Counted from the stretch's first letter, positions 13,301 through 28,405 are shown. The stretch is 64,000 bases of DNA from Epiperipatus broadwayi (GCA_028023455.1 JAQFVV010006342.1:126001-190000); one strand, 5' to 3'. Numbers and translations are program-made. The notes: generated by a model not told the origin, from the letters alone.

Positions 13301-13599
13301 AATGTATGGGTAAGACAACAAACAGGTGTTACTGACCTTATTGAAAAAATTAAAAGATTGAAATGGAGTTGGGCTGGACATATTGCTAGAAGAGATTATA
13401 ATAGATGGACAATTGAAATTTTAAACTGGATTCCAAGAGATTGTAAAAGACCCAGAAAGAGACCACATGTGAGATGGATGGATGAAATAAGAAAATGTGC
13501 AGGGGTGTTGTGGAGAAGAGAAGCTAAAGATCGGAGAAGATGGATTAAACTTGGAGAGACCTTCATCCTGCAGTGGATTGATAATGGTTGATGATGATG
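10335..13599 (+). mobile_element. RTE-clade LINE, near full length (copy 1)
   Basis: This non-LTR retrotransposon of 3265 bp is flanked by a perfect 13-bp target duplication (10322-10334, 13600-13612). It starts GGCTGCAGAAAGGAG, has about 325 bp of 5' UTR also present in the copy at 28511, one long decayed ORF (10662-13591), and an 8-bp 3' stub ending in GATGATGATG. The short 3' end with a simple-repeat tail, rather than poly(A), is typical of RTE. It landed in an older minus-strand LINE. Further 3' scraps of the same family lie at 2575-2866 and 25298-25535. Confidence 0.9.
10662..13591 (+). pseudogene. RTE endonuclease-reverse transcriptase, broken
   Basis: The start is the ATG of MTDKNK, shared with copy 2. 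The N-terminal AP-like endonuclease shows GTYNCRSL, the Glu of LCEVR, YAPTS, ELDYIL and GSDHRLV. The reverse transcriptase shows NYRPISLLSVLYKI, motif A FVDYEKAFDS, motif C FADD near 12830, VNSYKYLGQIINTDGN, and a C-terminal AGHIARRD...RWMDEIRKC domain. The protein would nick target DNA and copy its own RNA. Defects seen: an in-frame TGA at 11220 that also spoils the GDFN catalytic motif, a 28-bp deletion near 11955 that shifts the frame, TAA at 12299 and TGA at 12710 (in the QGDS motif B). The last 281 codons (12746-13591) are open. Confidence 0.9.
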
Positions 13600-13612
13600 A
13601 TATAAATTTATT

Positions 13613-14691
13613 AAATAACTTTGAACCAGAATAGATATATTGTCTTCTACTAGATTCTTTAAAAAATTTGGTAAAGGTAATTGAAATTTATTTAGAAGGA
13701 GAAGTATTTAGAACATAATCTCTCGAATTCAGAAAAGGTTTAGCACAAAAAATATAAAAAATAACTCTATATTGATATAAGTGATTTATATCAAATAAAC
13801 CAAAATCAATATAAATATCTTGAACAGAAGAGGAATGAGATCTATCAAAGATAATCTGCAAAGTATAATTTTGTAAAACACGCAAAAAAGATAAAATATA
13901 TCAAGAAGCATTACCCCAAATAATAATATTATAAGATAAAATATGCTGATAACAGGCAATGTAAATAAAAATGAGAGCTGATCTAGGAAGAAATTCAACT
14001 AAATAATAAAACATATAGTTTAAATTACATAACTGTTGACAAAGATAGGTAATATGATTTGTCCAGGACAATCCGGAGTCAATATATATTCCCAAATAAC
14101 AATAATTATCGACCAAAGGAATATTCTTACAAGTACATATATTATTAAAATGCAAAATATATTTACAACAAATTTTAATCTTAAGAGAGAAAAAATACGC
14201 TTATTAAAAAAAACTTTTGTTTTATCTAAATTGACCAACAACACATTATAAGTCAGTCATTTACCAACTGAGTCTAAATCCTTATTCACTAAGTTTTCAA
14301 GATGGCAATGAGAAACGGCATTACAGGATAAAGCAATATCATCAGCAAAACCAAAAATCGTAGAATGTAATTTTAATAAAAATAAATCATTAATATAAAT
14401 TAAAAACAATAGAGGACCAAGTACTGAACTTTGTGGAATTCCACAATTAATCAAGACCACATCACTGACAATACCATAAACATTAGTAAACTGTTTTTCT
14501 GTCTTTTAAATAACTCTCCAACAAATTATCGATAGAACCACAAAAACCATACAAGTAGCAATGCTTAATCAAAATATTATGATTAACAGAATCAAATGCT
14601 TTAGATAAATCAAAATAAATAGCCAATGTTTTAAGTTCATAATCTAATGAAGATGTTAAATAATGAACATGATGTTTTAAAAACATCTAAT
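13613..14691 (-). pseudogene. Jockey/CR1-like LINE reverse transcriptase, 5'-truncated (LINE-1)
   Basis: Minus-strand frames show motif A YFDLSKAFDSVNH (near 14600), motif B GIPQSSVLGPLLFLIYINDL (14383-14442), motif C FADD (14338-14349), NLDKTKVFF, then YCYLGIYIDSGLSWTNHI and IIIWGNAS of the thumb. The text is broken by stops (a Trp-to-stop at about 14257) and frameshifts. The Ser in PQSS replaces the usual Gly. The 5' side ends abruptly at an (AGT)n tract, so the endonuclease and fingers are missing. The 3' side continues at 10045-10321 beyond the inserted RTE. The clade call rests on motif style only. Confidence 0.8.
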
Positions 14692-14693
14692 AA

Positions 14694-14790
<97 letters not shown>
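14694..14790 (+). repeat. (AGT)n microsatellite
   Basis: Pure (AGT)n of about 97 bp separates the 5'-truncated end of minus-strand LINE-1 from the 5'-truncated end of plus-strand LINE-2. Poly-Ser, poly-Leu and poly-Tyr frames across it are artefacts. Confidence 0.95.
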
Positions 14791-15847
14791 CTGCAAAAAC
14801 ATTCAAGACAAAATGGCCTGTCATTACACTGCATTTCAACATTCTATTACCAAAAAACTCACAATGCATTAATGAAACTTTATATGACATATGAAAATTT
14901 TCAAGTGTTTCTTCCAATATCACCTACAGACACTCCACCTCCTATTAAAAATAAATTCATTAACAATCTAATAAAAACAATATTCAAACATAAAGTACCT
15001 GCTACAAACCTTTTCTCAACTAAAATTAAGTATTGGGAAGCACATTACATAACAACTAATTCCAGTCCCTTTGAAAATCCCATTAGCTTAATTAATATCC
15101 AAATAAAGCTATAATCCAAAAATTTAAATTCTGGTACTTGGAGCCTAAGTACTTAGATTTTCTAATAAAAATCAACCTTAGAGCTTTACCTACCAATGCT
15201 TTTCTGGCTGGAAGATGGAGATCTCCAAACATAGATGCCATTTGTCAACTATGTAATAAAGAAGAAGAAACAACAGAACATTTTATTTCTCAGTGTACTT
15301 CTCTCAAAACATATTGAGAACTAATTGCTGATATAACCCATAATCCAAAATGCTCATTGACAGTATTGATAGAAAATATTCAAAGAGGATAGTTTCCAAC
15401 AATAAGAGTAACAATCTTTATACTATACACACTCTGGTTTATGAGATGCCACTTTATATTCAATCCCACATCTCATAAACTTAAATCACTTTTTCTCAAT
15501 AAGTTAGGAAAAATTAAAACAAGAGATCAAGCACTAGCTCCAACAGATATAGTATCAGCCACTTGGAGTTTGATCAAATTACCAACACCACTGTGAAACA
15601 TGAATAGCATATTTGCTGTATGTAAGTGAGTTTTGTTGTCATATATGTATTTAATATTGTTACTGTTATTGATTAATTTTTTTCCTCAGTTTTTCAACAT
15701 TAATGTAAAAATATTTCATGTATTCATAATAATAACTTTGTTAATAATTTCCAATTCTAAATTGTAGATCAGTTTTTATAACATGTTTTAAAATTGTATT
15801 TTCATACATGTTCTTATGATATCAAATAAAGTACTTTAAAACTAAAC
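14791..15847 (+). pseudogene. LINE-2 C-terminal domain and 3' UTR
   Basis: The plus strand reads HNALMKLYMTYENF, then after a frame change LRALPTNAFLAGRW, and a zinc-knuckle CQLCNKEEETTEHFISQC (C-x2-C-x7-H-x4-C, near 15240-15300), then LYTLWFMRCHF and DIVSATWSLIKLPTPL-stop near 15596. A Cys-His knuckle followed by a helical tail is the usual C-terminus of several LINE polymerases. LINE-1 lacks it in the part seen, so this is a different family. Internal stops (15317, 15391) kill it. A 3' UTR with AAATAAAG at about 15824 runs straight into (TAG)n. No polymerase domain is left. Confidence 0.7.
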
Positions 15848-19274
<3,427 letters not shown>

Positions 19275-19640
19275 GCAATTTATGGTCATATGAATAAATT
19301 TAAGCATAAAAAATTTAAAATAGACCCTTGGGAATGTGTTAGATCAAGGAGGAATTTATATTAATGAAGTAAAACCTGTAATAAATATGATATTAATTGA
19401 AAAAAAGGATAGTAGGTTGATTTAATTAAATGTTTACAGGGGATTATTTTAAGAAAGGTATTTAAGAAATGAATGTAATGAAAATTTAAGACTGTTTGTT
19501 AGAAAAGTTTTATGGTAAGATTTATTTGTTATATGTATTTGGATTATTGTGGAACAATTGTATTTATATTTATTGTTTTTTGTGTATTTTTTACTTGTTC
19601 CTTGATAAAGACTATAAAAGAATATAGTCAAAATGGAGTA
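19275..19640 (+). pseudogene. Penelope-like GIY-YIG C-terminal fragment and 3' UTR
   Basis: The plus strand reads AAIYGHMNKFKHKKFKID, WECVRS, then NEVKPVINMILIEKK, the counterpart of the minus-strand copy ending at 9128. A short internal deletion removes the segment before the Ile-Asn end. The UTR also matches: GATTATTTTAAGAAAGGTAT, AATTTAAGA, and GATTATTGTGGAA. Near its end (19600-19635) is a hairpin GACTAT-AAAAGA-ATATAGTC flanked by TTGATAAA and AAAA, discussed in the findings. Only the nuclease tail survives. Confidence 0.7.
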
Positions 19641-20117
19641 TTTTTTGTACTTTATAATCATTCATATAATAAATCAAAATGTATAAAGAAGAATTCTGCA
19701 TGTAGTTTTGTTTTGTGTATATGATATAATCACTTATTTCTTAGATTTTTATTTTATTTTAGATCAATATTGATGAGATTCTTTTTTAAAACTTTATTTT
19801 TATCCATTTTAATATTAAAAATTACACTGAATTATATTTCTACTATATTAGTTTCATATTTTTTGTTAACATTTACATCATAGTACATTTACTTAAATGG
19901 GTTGAGCAATTTAAATATCTTGCTGACAATGTTAGTTTTTGATGCCCATAAACAGAATGATTTTTCTTTGAAAATTAATTTAGCACATCTCAAAATGTAA
20001 ATGGTTACAATATTTTTAAATGTTTAATATAAAAACAAAGTCGTCAATATTATTTTTATAGACTTATACAGAAAAAAAATCATACCATTTACAACTTTCT
20101 TAAACCCTTTAACAATA
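19641..20117. other. Non-coding AT-rich DNA, no gene seen
   Basis: No supported feature was found. Confidence 0.5.
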
Positions 20118-20535
20118 CTATTTTTGATATCAAAACTTTATTCTAGCAGTTTTGACTATTCTGCAGTCATCATCAGAGCTCTTTACAATCCTATTTCTAA
20201 AAAAATGTAAACATTTTTTTAAAAAATAATTCTTTTATGCAATTAGCCTGACAAAATAACACAGTAATGCCCTCTTGGTTAATGTGCCATTGCTGGAAAA
20301 TATCAGAGATTTAAAAATCTGGACTTGTTATAAAACAATTGGAAACTGCAGGAATATTGTCATTTCATAAAAGCATTTGAAACCTTTTTGATTTTTATTA
20401 TTTAATTGAGCCTCAAACGCTTTTATAAATGACAATATTCCAACAATTTTCAATTGTTTTATAACAAGTCTATATTCTTAAGATCTCTATTTTCCAAGAA
20501 TGGCATATTAATTGATAAGGTGTAATACTTTATCT
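20118..20535. repeat. Foldback repeat with hammerhead-like end
   Basis: The arms 20258-20386 and 20405-20530 are reverse complements (shared blocks ACTTGTTATAAAACAATTG and GAATATTGTCATTT). To the left, 20118-20180 read on minus gives CTGATGATGACTGCAGAATA, then GTCAAAACTGCTAG and an AATAAAG motif. That is the same type of hairpin end as in the Penelope copies. No coding sequence. Confidence 0.6.
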
Positions 20536-20849
20536 TACTACTTTTTAGTGGAATTTTTACATAAGTGTATTATTTACATTTTTTTATATATTATTTTTTT
20601 ACTTTTAAATTTATATTTACATATTATTTTAAAAAATGTTTAAAACTATAAAAACATCTGACAAAAATTATAATTTAATAATAAAATGTGAAAATAAAAA
20701 AGTATACCCTCTAACAAATGAATTCTAAATTTAAATATTATGTGATTGTCTACTATATAAAAATATTTATATATTGACTTTTTAATTAATTAAATTAATT
20801 AAGCAGCAATTAAATCAATATTAGCAAAATTTTATTCTACAAAATAATA

Positions 20850-20922
20850 TTTCCATTAGCTCAATTGCTAAGGAATTTTTTCAGAAAGCATAAGGATGTG
20901 AGTTCAAGTTCTAAACGGAAAT
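20850..20922 (+). tRNA. Degenerate tRNA-like sequence (pseudo-tRNA or SINE head)
   Basis: A 73-nt tRNA layout can be numbered through. The acceptor TTTCCAT pairs with ACGGAAA at 6 of 7 positions. TAGCTCAATTGC occupies positions 8-19 (A box). TTCAA falls exactly at 54-58 inside GAGTTCAAGTT (B box). A T7 run at about 20925 could stop RNA polymerase III. The D, anticodon and T stems have several mismatches and position 33 is C instead of U, so a functional tRNA is unlikely. Confidence 0.45.
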
Positions 20923-21122
20923 GGATTTTTTTCATTGTTAAAAATTCAAAAATGTGGATATACAGAAGAAACATACACAGATAGGGCAAGTTAATAGAAA
21001 AGTATTTAATAAATTTATAATCTAATTTCTTCAAGTTGTTTAAATGGATTTATAGAATAAATTCACATTAATTAGATCAAATTCTATAGATAAAAATTGT
21101 TAAGTCTAAATAACAACAACAC

Positions 21123-21239
<117 letters not shown>

Positions 21240-23565
21240 TGGATTATTAACGTTTTAAATTATAGTCAATAAAATCTATGTATTAACATAATTTGATTCT
21301 AAGGTTTATAATGGGTATTAAAATTCATAGATAATAGTGATAGCATATAATTTACTTTTTTATGTGTACCTATTTACTGCAGATATTTTCTACATAATTA
21401 TACAATATACATATACACACACCCAATATAATTTTAATAAAAATATAAACATTAACATATAAACAAAAATAATTAACAAAGAAAATAAATTATGATTAGA
21501 AACTTTACAATTAATAAAGTTAAAATTTTTATTACTAAATTAAAACAAAATTTCCTACTTTTTTTAAAGCAAATAAAATTATAAATCATCTGAGAACAAA
21601 TATAGTTATTTAAATAAAATAAATTTATTTTATCACCTCTTTTCTAAGTACATTTATAATTTGTTTGGGATGTTTGTGATTCCAGTGCCCAATACTTGAA
21701 TTATGAACAAAAAAAAAAATTTTAAATTATTTTTTATTACTTTCTAATTTTTTATTTAACCTTTTGAGGATCCTTATGAGATGACTCGAAGCTGCTTCAA
21801 GTAGCTTGAATTTCGTTATTTTTAATGCTATGGTAAAGAATTTGTGCTTTTTTCAAAGGTTAAAAAAAGTTCTGTAAGATGCTGCCCTCTTTTGAATTAT
21901 TTTACAAGTAAAAAATCAATAAAACTGACATCAAAAGTATAACAAAAGAAGTAAGATGGATGTTCTTCATTTTGATTGGCTATAACCATCAAGTTCAAAG
22001 AAAGATGCTTGTCAAAGCCACTCGTCAAAACGAAACTGCTAAGATTTCTTTTCTTTCATTTGGAAAGTGATAAACGAATGTTTTAGACCATTTTAAAAGT
22101 ATTTTTTGACATATTATAAATTATTTTGATAAAATATGCTAAAAATAAAATTATTTTAAAAAAAATAGTTAAGACTTTAGCAAAATTATTTACTTATCCA
22201 CGCAACATAAAATTGACCAAGATATCACTGACGTCATCAAAGCTATTTGGTTGGTCAGTAATATTTGTTTTAAATTTGCCACCATTATCGAATATTTTTA
22301 AATTATAAATGAAAATTTATTTTTGAAAAAACTTTCATTCATTTTCATAACCTGACAAATTATTAATATACTTTTTACAAATGAATCTAAAGTGAATATA
22401 ATATTAAAAAATGAATATATTTTGACAGTTGAGTTTGTGTCTTGACCAATTAAAAGTTTAGACTTTTACCTCATTTGGCCAATAAAGTAATAGCCACTAC
22501 AAGGGTTCTTTTGAAAATCAGATTACTAAAAAATTAAGTTTTTGAACATGCAAAAATGTGAATCAATATTTATAAGTATACAGTAATAATAAAACTCATA
22601 ACACATACATTATCATTACCATTAGTAGCCATTTAACTCTAAAAAAAGTGAAAAGGAGAGAAAAAAAGCTAAATAAAAATATTAGTGTTACAATAAACTA
22701 AATAAATGAATTTATTAATTACAAATGTATGCATGCATATACACATCACATGCTAGAACTTTAGCTTATCTAATATCATGCAATTTGATCTTTAACTTTT
22801 GTAGCAAATTGTTTTTGCATAATTATAGCTTTCCATTAAATTATATTCTCAAGCATGTTCTATCAAAGGGAGTGATCAAACTGCACTTTTTTAGTGTCTT
22901 TGATATAATTTTTGGTACTTTAGTATTTTATAAGCTATGACATGTTATGTTTAATGTGTTTTCTGTTGATAAGATTTTATGGAAGATTAGATGAATGATG
23001 TCATGGCAACAAAGACACTGGCATGACTAATCCATAGAAATGGTGATTTTTTTAATTATGGTGACCCAAAAGATTTAAAAAATCGAAAGACCTAAGAGAA
23101 ATTTTGTCATTTCTTTGTCTTTTGTGATTTTGCTATTGGCATGAGCATGGTGATTTTTTTGATCATATTGCAAATATTTTCATATATTTCATATTTAATA
23201 TTGACACTATTCAACTATATAGAGTGAATTTTTAACTGTCGATTGGATGATATTATAATAATTTTCCACCACCATTATTTGTAAGTAATTTTCATTTTGT
23301 TTCTTAATAATTAAATAAATTATTCTAATTTTCATTAAAAAGAACATTTCATAATTTTATGTACTACCTTTTAGGTTATTTTTTATTTTGCTTCTTTTGG
23401 TTCATTATCTTCTTTTCCATTTTTCTTATAAATTATCCTTATTTTCATTAAAAAAAGACTATACTTTTAATTTCATAATTTTATATAATACCTTTTAATT
23501 AAGACATTTTTTACATCTGCCATTTCCACTGTATGGCAGATTTGCACTTTATCAGGAAGAATCTT
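21240..23565. other. Non-coding AT-rich DNA, no gene seen
   Basis: More than 2 kb without a supported gene. Short frames at 22126-22308 and 22725-22940 have no motif and AT-driven composition. No repeat relationship to the rest of the window was noticed. Confidence 0.5.
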
Positions 23566-23827
23566 TTTTATTGTTTAGTTAATTTTAAAATTACAAATAT
23601 TTTTTATAAATTTTTTTGCAATTATTTTGTAGTCAATTTGAATTTACAATAATTTTACTAAATTACTATTAATTTATGTATTTTTTGGTGGGAAGAGTGT
23701 TTTTAATTTTCTGTTTAATTTTAAAATTACAAATATTTTTTATAATTTTTTTGACAATTATTTTGTAGTCAATTTGAATTTACAATAACTCTAGTAAATT
23801 ACTATTAATTTATGTATTTTTTGGTGC
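23566..23827 (+). repeat. Direct tandem duplication (~130 bp unit)
   Basis: The segment from TTTAGTTAATTTTAAAATTAC to TTTATGTATTTTTTGGTG occurs twice in a row (about 23573-23691 and 23710-23827), with few differences (CAATAATTTTACTAA against CAATAACTCTAGTAA). It is non-coding. Confidence 0.8.
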
Positions 23828-23893
23828 ATGTAATTTTTTTTTTTGAGGAATGACAAACATGGCACCATCCGATATTTTTTCCCGTATAAGATA

Positions 23894-24605
23894 GCTTCTT
23901 TAGTATTATTCTTGCTATGTCTACCAGATGTCTTATTTAGTATTATTCTTGCTATTAGATGTCTTCTTTAGTATTATTCTTGCTATGTCTACAAGATTAT
24001 TTAGTATTATTCTTGCTATGTTTACCTGATGTCTTCTTTAGTATTATTCTTGCTATTAGATGTCTTCTTTAGTATTATTCTTGCTATGTGTACCAGAATC
24101 TTTAGTATTATTCTTGCTATGTCTACTGGAATCTTTAATATTCTTTTTGCTATGTTTATCACATCTCTTCTTTAGTATTATTTTCACTATTAAATGTCTT
24201 CTTTAGTATTATTTTTGCTATGTCTATCGGAATCTTTAGTATTATTCTTGCTATGTCTACTGGAATCTTTAATATTCTTTTTGCTATGTTTATCACATCT
24301 CTTCTTTAGTATTATTTTCACTATTAAATGTCTTCTTTAGTATTATTTTTGCTATGTCTATCGGAATCTTTAGTATTATTCTTGTTATGTCTACCAGAAT
24401 ATTTAGTATTATTCTTGCAATGTCTGCTATGTCTACAGATCTTAGTATTATTTTTCCTATTAAATGTCTTCTTTAGTATTATTCTTGCTATGTCTATCAG
24501 ATTCTTTAGTATTAATCTTGCTATGTCTACCAGATTCTTTAGTATTATTTTTGCTATTAAATGTCTTCTTTAATATTATTTTTGCTATTAGATGTCTTAT
24601 ACTAA
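23894..24605 (+). repeat. Minisatellite with ~31-bp unit and a higher-order repeat
   Basis: More than 20 diverged units are built on TTTAGTATTATTCTTGCTAT followed by either GTCTACCAGAATC or TAGATGTCTTC. The two tail types alternate irregularly. A block of about 130 bp is repeated almost exactly (about 24128-24255 and 24258-24385), so there is a higher-order duplication. Open frames (24328-24573, 24464-24700) are Leu-rich translations of the repeat, not genes. Confidence 0.85.
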
Positions 24606-25297
24606 TTAATTATTATAGTAATTTTTTTCCCCCAGAAATGACTGGCTTCTTTATTATTTTTTTTGCTATGACGTATTATCCTGAAGACATACTACTCTAA
24701 TCTTTCAGTCTTTAATCTAATGCTTCCACATGATCTGTGGACAAATTTTAGTGATTAACATTGTCTGGAAATCATTAGGAGATGTTATCTTAAAGATTAA
24801 AAGAAGAAAAATACTAAAGTACCTAATGTTCATAATGCAAAGTTATTTTTTTTATGAAAACCATACTAAATTTCATTATAAAATATTTTTAGTAGAAAAT
24901 TTGTTAACACTTTAATAACATCAAGATATACCCTTAAAATAGTGGACTCATCATCATCATACTGGAATACTAAAGATTATAATGATTTGCTTTATGATTT
25001 TAATATGTAATTTCAGAATATTATGAAGCATCTTAAATATACTTTTTCCAGGGTCTTTGAGTTAAATAAATGGAAGTCCATGTATCATTTTTATATAAGA
25101 AATTTATATGAAAGTGGAACACTTTAATATATATATAATGTCCGTTAATTAAAACAAAATTGTAATTATAATTGAAATAATAAATCTGCGGATTTAAGGA
25201 TTGTTTATAATAGTTTGTAAACCGATAAATTTATTATTTCAATTATTATATATATATATATGAGTGAGAGTGCAAACATGTGTTAAGGATATCATTT
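24606..25297. other. Non-coding AT-rich DNA with a small inverted repeat
   Basis: A small inverted repeat lies at about 25170-25245 (AATTGAAATAATAAATCTGC against GATAAATTTATTATTTCAATT). Nothing else is supported. Confidence 0.45.
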
Positions 25298-25535
25298 AAA
25301 TGAAGTGGAGTTGTGCTGGACATATTTTCAGATGAGATGATAATAGATAATTGAAATCTTATACTGGATTTTTTTTTATTGTAAAAGTGTTAAGAAACTA
25401 CATGTGAGATGAATGGATAAAATAAGGAAGTATGTGCCAGGGTGATGTGGAAAAGAAAGGTTAGGGATTGGAGATGTATTAAACTTGGAGAGATATTTAT
25501 CCTGAAATGGATTGATAATAATTGAAAATGATATA
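25298..25535 (+). pseudogene. RTE-type LINE 3' terminal fragment
   Basis: AAGTGGAGTTGTGCTGGACAT starts a decayed copy of the RTE C-terminal region, with AGATGATAATAGAT, TGAGATGAATGGAT, GGGTGATGTGGAAAAG and CTTGGAGAGA, ending TGGATTGATAATAATTG. It aligns with about 13360-13590 and 31518-31751. It is 5'-truncated with several indels and not coding. Confidence 0.85.
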
Positions 25536-25554
25536 TAATATAAATGCTAATAGC

Positions 25555-26194
25555 TCTAAATAAGTGTATTTTATTTTTATTTGTTTTTTTTTCTTCAGAT
25601 GCCTAAAGAGAATGCATTCAAATCTTTATCTAGAATTATCTCCGTCCTGTGGCTCTCTGAGGAACTAGGACTTTTAGACACCATATCCAAAACACAAACT
25701 AAAGCCTAGCACTTATCTAATACTTAACTATTAAAAAAAAAATCTGAAATGTTCAGACATCTATATGGCTTCAAATCCAGCTTTCTAGCTCAAATAGCCA
25801 TATAAGACTAAACTAACTTCAGATACACCATATATTAATAGCCTTAGCAATCTAACATAACCAAAGCCTTAACAGCCAAAGTATAATATTAATGAAATCA
25901 AGTCAAACATCACGTGACTTATTTAGCTTTTATTTACAAATGTAATATAAACAGCGCGCAAATAGCTTTAAACAAACTTATTTTATTATATATTTTTTTC
26001 CGATAAATGCCCAAGGGAACGCATTCAAAATCTCTATCTAGAAGTATCCTCATCCCCAAATCTGTTTCGCGCTAATAGCTTCCGAAGAAAAATAAAAATA
26101 AAATAAGCTTGTTGAGAGCTATTAACAACTCTTTGTATTACATTTGTAAGTACTAGCTAAACAAGTCTAGTGATGTACGCCTTGATTTCATTAA
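25555..26194. repeat. Inverted-repeat element with an adjacent partial copy
   Basis: The arms 25888-25990 and 26085-26194 are diverged reverse complements, beginning ATTAATGAAATCAAG and ending with its complement, and both include TTTACAAATGTAATA. The spacer holds GCATTCAAAATCTCTATCTAG. A related direct copy of that spacer and one arm (GCATTCAAATCTTTATCTAG) lies at about 25555-25660. It is non-coding and most like a MITE with a second broken copy beside it. Confidence 0.6.
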
Positions 26195-26395
26195 TATATA
26201 TATATACACAATACAGCAGTGGGTAATGCACTTATTTTTAATAATGCATCTTAAATGAAACAATTAACAGGAATAATAAAAAAAATATTTTACATTTTAA
26301 TCCCTATTTTGATATTTTCAATTAATTTTTTAAGCTACCCACTTTGGGAAAATATTCTGCAAGTTTCCATTTTTTGTTGAAAAACAGCAAAATCC
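26195..26395. other. Non-coding AT-rich DNA
   Basis: A short (AT)n run lies at about 26195. Nothing else is supported. Confidence 0.4.
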
Positions 26396-26690
26396 CATTG
26401 TTTGACTATTTCATATCATCTAATAATTAATTGTTAAATGCTTTAGTAAATTTCAAACTATTTAATCTTTTCAAACACATTCAATTATTAATAACAAACA
26501 TTACACTGACTACTATATATAACAATGTTTAAAGTAAGATTCTTCTTCTCTTTTTTTCACATATTGCTGGCCTGACCAGTTACAAGCAAGGACATCAAAC
26601 ATGAGATTTTTAGATTTGTGAATATTAAATTTAAGGTAACACTCTTACCAACTAAGCTATTCTGTCAAAGACAATAGTTAGTGGAAATTT
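26396..26690 (-). repeat. tRNA-derived SINE, family B (minus copy)
   Basis: On minus, 26685-26550 reads GAATAGCTTAGTTGGTAAGA and GTGTTACC (a clear RNA polymerase III A box), a decayed B box (TGTTTGATGTCC), then the family body GGTCAGGCCAGCAATATGTG. Downstream, the family's distal part follows (CATTGTTATATATAG, then CATTCAATTATTAATAAC-type text), ending near the TAATTAT...GATGATATGAAATAG end at about 26400. It is related to 35735-36110 and 42020-42595. Confidence 0.65.
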
Positions 26691-27484
26691 CATATACGTA
26701 TTTATGAGGGTTCTCCTGATTTCGCAACTTTTTCTTAAGAGCAAGGTTTATGAGTGTTTCCAAACCTTATGAATTTGACTTATGCGTTGTTTGGCATCGC
26801 CATGTGAGCAGCCTCTTTAAAGTAGTTTCTTTGTGCGTTTCCCCTCTCTATCGGATCTGAAAGTTAGTGATGATATATGTGTAAATTATACATTAGACTA
26901 TTTCCATCATCTAATAATAATTATTGTTAAATTTTTTTTTTAATTCAAATTTTATTTAGGCATTTCAGAAATATTCAATTTTTCATAATAGAACACAGAT
27001 GACAATTAAAGTTTTACCCTATTGTACTATAATTATAATTATTACAAGCATAATCATGCAAAAAAATTTTCAATGCATATATGTGTATATTACATACATA
27101 CATAATATATTTATAATAAATTTACTATTGCTCCAGTTGGATATCTGTAACCAATCAATTTTACAATGCATCCTTTCAAGATTCCTCAACCAATTTCTTT
27201 TACGATATTTGCATTTCTTATTAAACTCTCACCCTTCAAGCTAGTTAAATTGAAAACACTTAAACACCCATACAGAAATAATAGTCAAACTCTATTTATT
27301 AAATGTAACTAATAAAATCTCATTATTCATATCATATGACTCTAATCATATATATTAATTATATAAGCAAAGATTTCTAAAAAAACATAAATTAGCATCA
27401 AGATGCATTTTATGCTGACCTAGCACTCTTTATTTCTTCCAAGTAACTATCACATGATTTCATTATCCTTTTTACAGTATTTGT
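26691..27484. other. Non-coding DNA, no gene seen
   Basis: 26700-26870 is less AT-rich than its surroundings, but I see no motif or frame to support a gene. Otherwise it is plain AT-rich sequence. Confidence 0.4.
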
Positions 27485-28232
27485 CAAATGTAATCTAAAT
27501 TTGTCAAATGTCCTGCATTCATAGCTAGGGCCATAGTCTTGCTTTATAAATATTTTAATAATTATTACTAATCATTTATTAGGGTAGAAATTACATCATT
27601 TTAGTTCAAATATGCACTTTAAACTTTATTTAAAGATTAATATATGTATTATTATTATTATTAAATACAATCACTATGTAATAAATAATTCCAATTCCAT
27701 TCCTCCTTTTTTCTAGACATTATGTCTTAAGTATAAAGGAAGTAGTGAATTTGGCAATATTTCTGAAGTATATTTATAACATGCAATTTTGCCATATATA
27801 CTTTATTCATACTAATAAAGACATCTGATGAAGCTAAGTGATATCCATGTTCCATTTCATGCTTAACCAGCATTTTTTATTTGATTCAACTCACAACTTC
27901 TAACATGTCTTCATTACTTGTACTCAGTACATCAAATTATTCCAATTTAAAGATTCCAAATTCATAGCTATGACTATATCCTACTCAGATAAATACTTTA
28001 ATGATTCTTATTAATTTATTAGGCTAGAAATTATATAATTTTAATAGAAGACTCTTAAAGTCCATGGATCATGTCCATATCTGACTTCCGGCATGTGAGC
28101 TTCTTATGAACTCCTAAGTAATACAGTTATTCAATTATTTTATGTATTTATTTTACTATTATTATTAAGTATTACTACATGAAATAATTAATTTAATTCT
28201 ATTTCTTTTTTCTATGCATAACGTCTTTACAA
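27485..28232 (+). repeat. Diverged segmental direct duplication
   Basis: About 250 bp at 27500-27737 reappear at 27950-28232 in the same order. Paired anchors are CATAGCTAGGGCCATAGTC with CATAGCTATGACTATATCC, AATCATTTATTAGGGTAGAAATTA with TTAATTTATTAGGCTAGAAATTA, TTATTATTATTAAATAC with TATTATTATTAAGTAT, and TTTTTTCTAGACATTATGTCTT with TTTTTTCTATGCATAACGTCTT. No coding sequence. Confidence 0.6.
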
Positions 28233-28405
28233 CGTACTGTAACAGTATTGGTACCATTACCTCATGCAAGAAGGAAATACAGTCGCAAATTATCTTTTAT
28301 GTCTGTACTCCTAATCGAACCCTGAAGCAATACGAACATATTACTCCAATGTTATTTTTCCTGATCAGGAACTTCCAACTTCTGGACAAAGCCATTTTTA
28401 GAAAT

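Noticed and set aside
14637-14923. Poly-Leu, poly-Tyr and poly-Ser proteins
   Set aside because: They are translations of (AGT)n. Only the plus-strand text after 14790 has LINE similarity.
24328-24700. Leu/Val-rich membrane-like open frames
   Set aside because: They lie entirely in the minisatellite and simply repeat its unit.
27825-27860. CTGATGAAGCTAAGTG as a hammerhead core
   Set aside because: No GAAA partner follows at a plausible distance and no stem II is visible.
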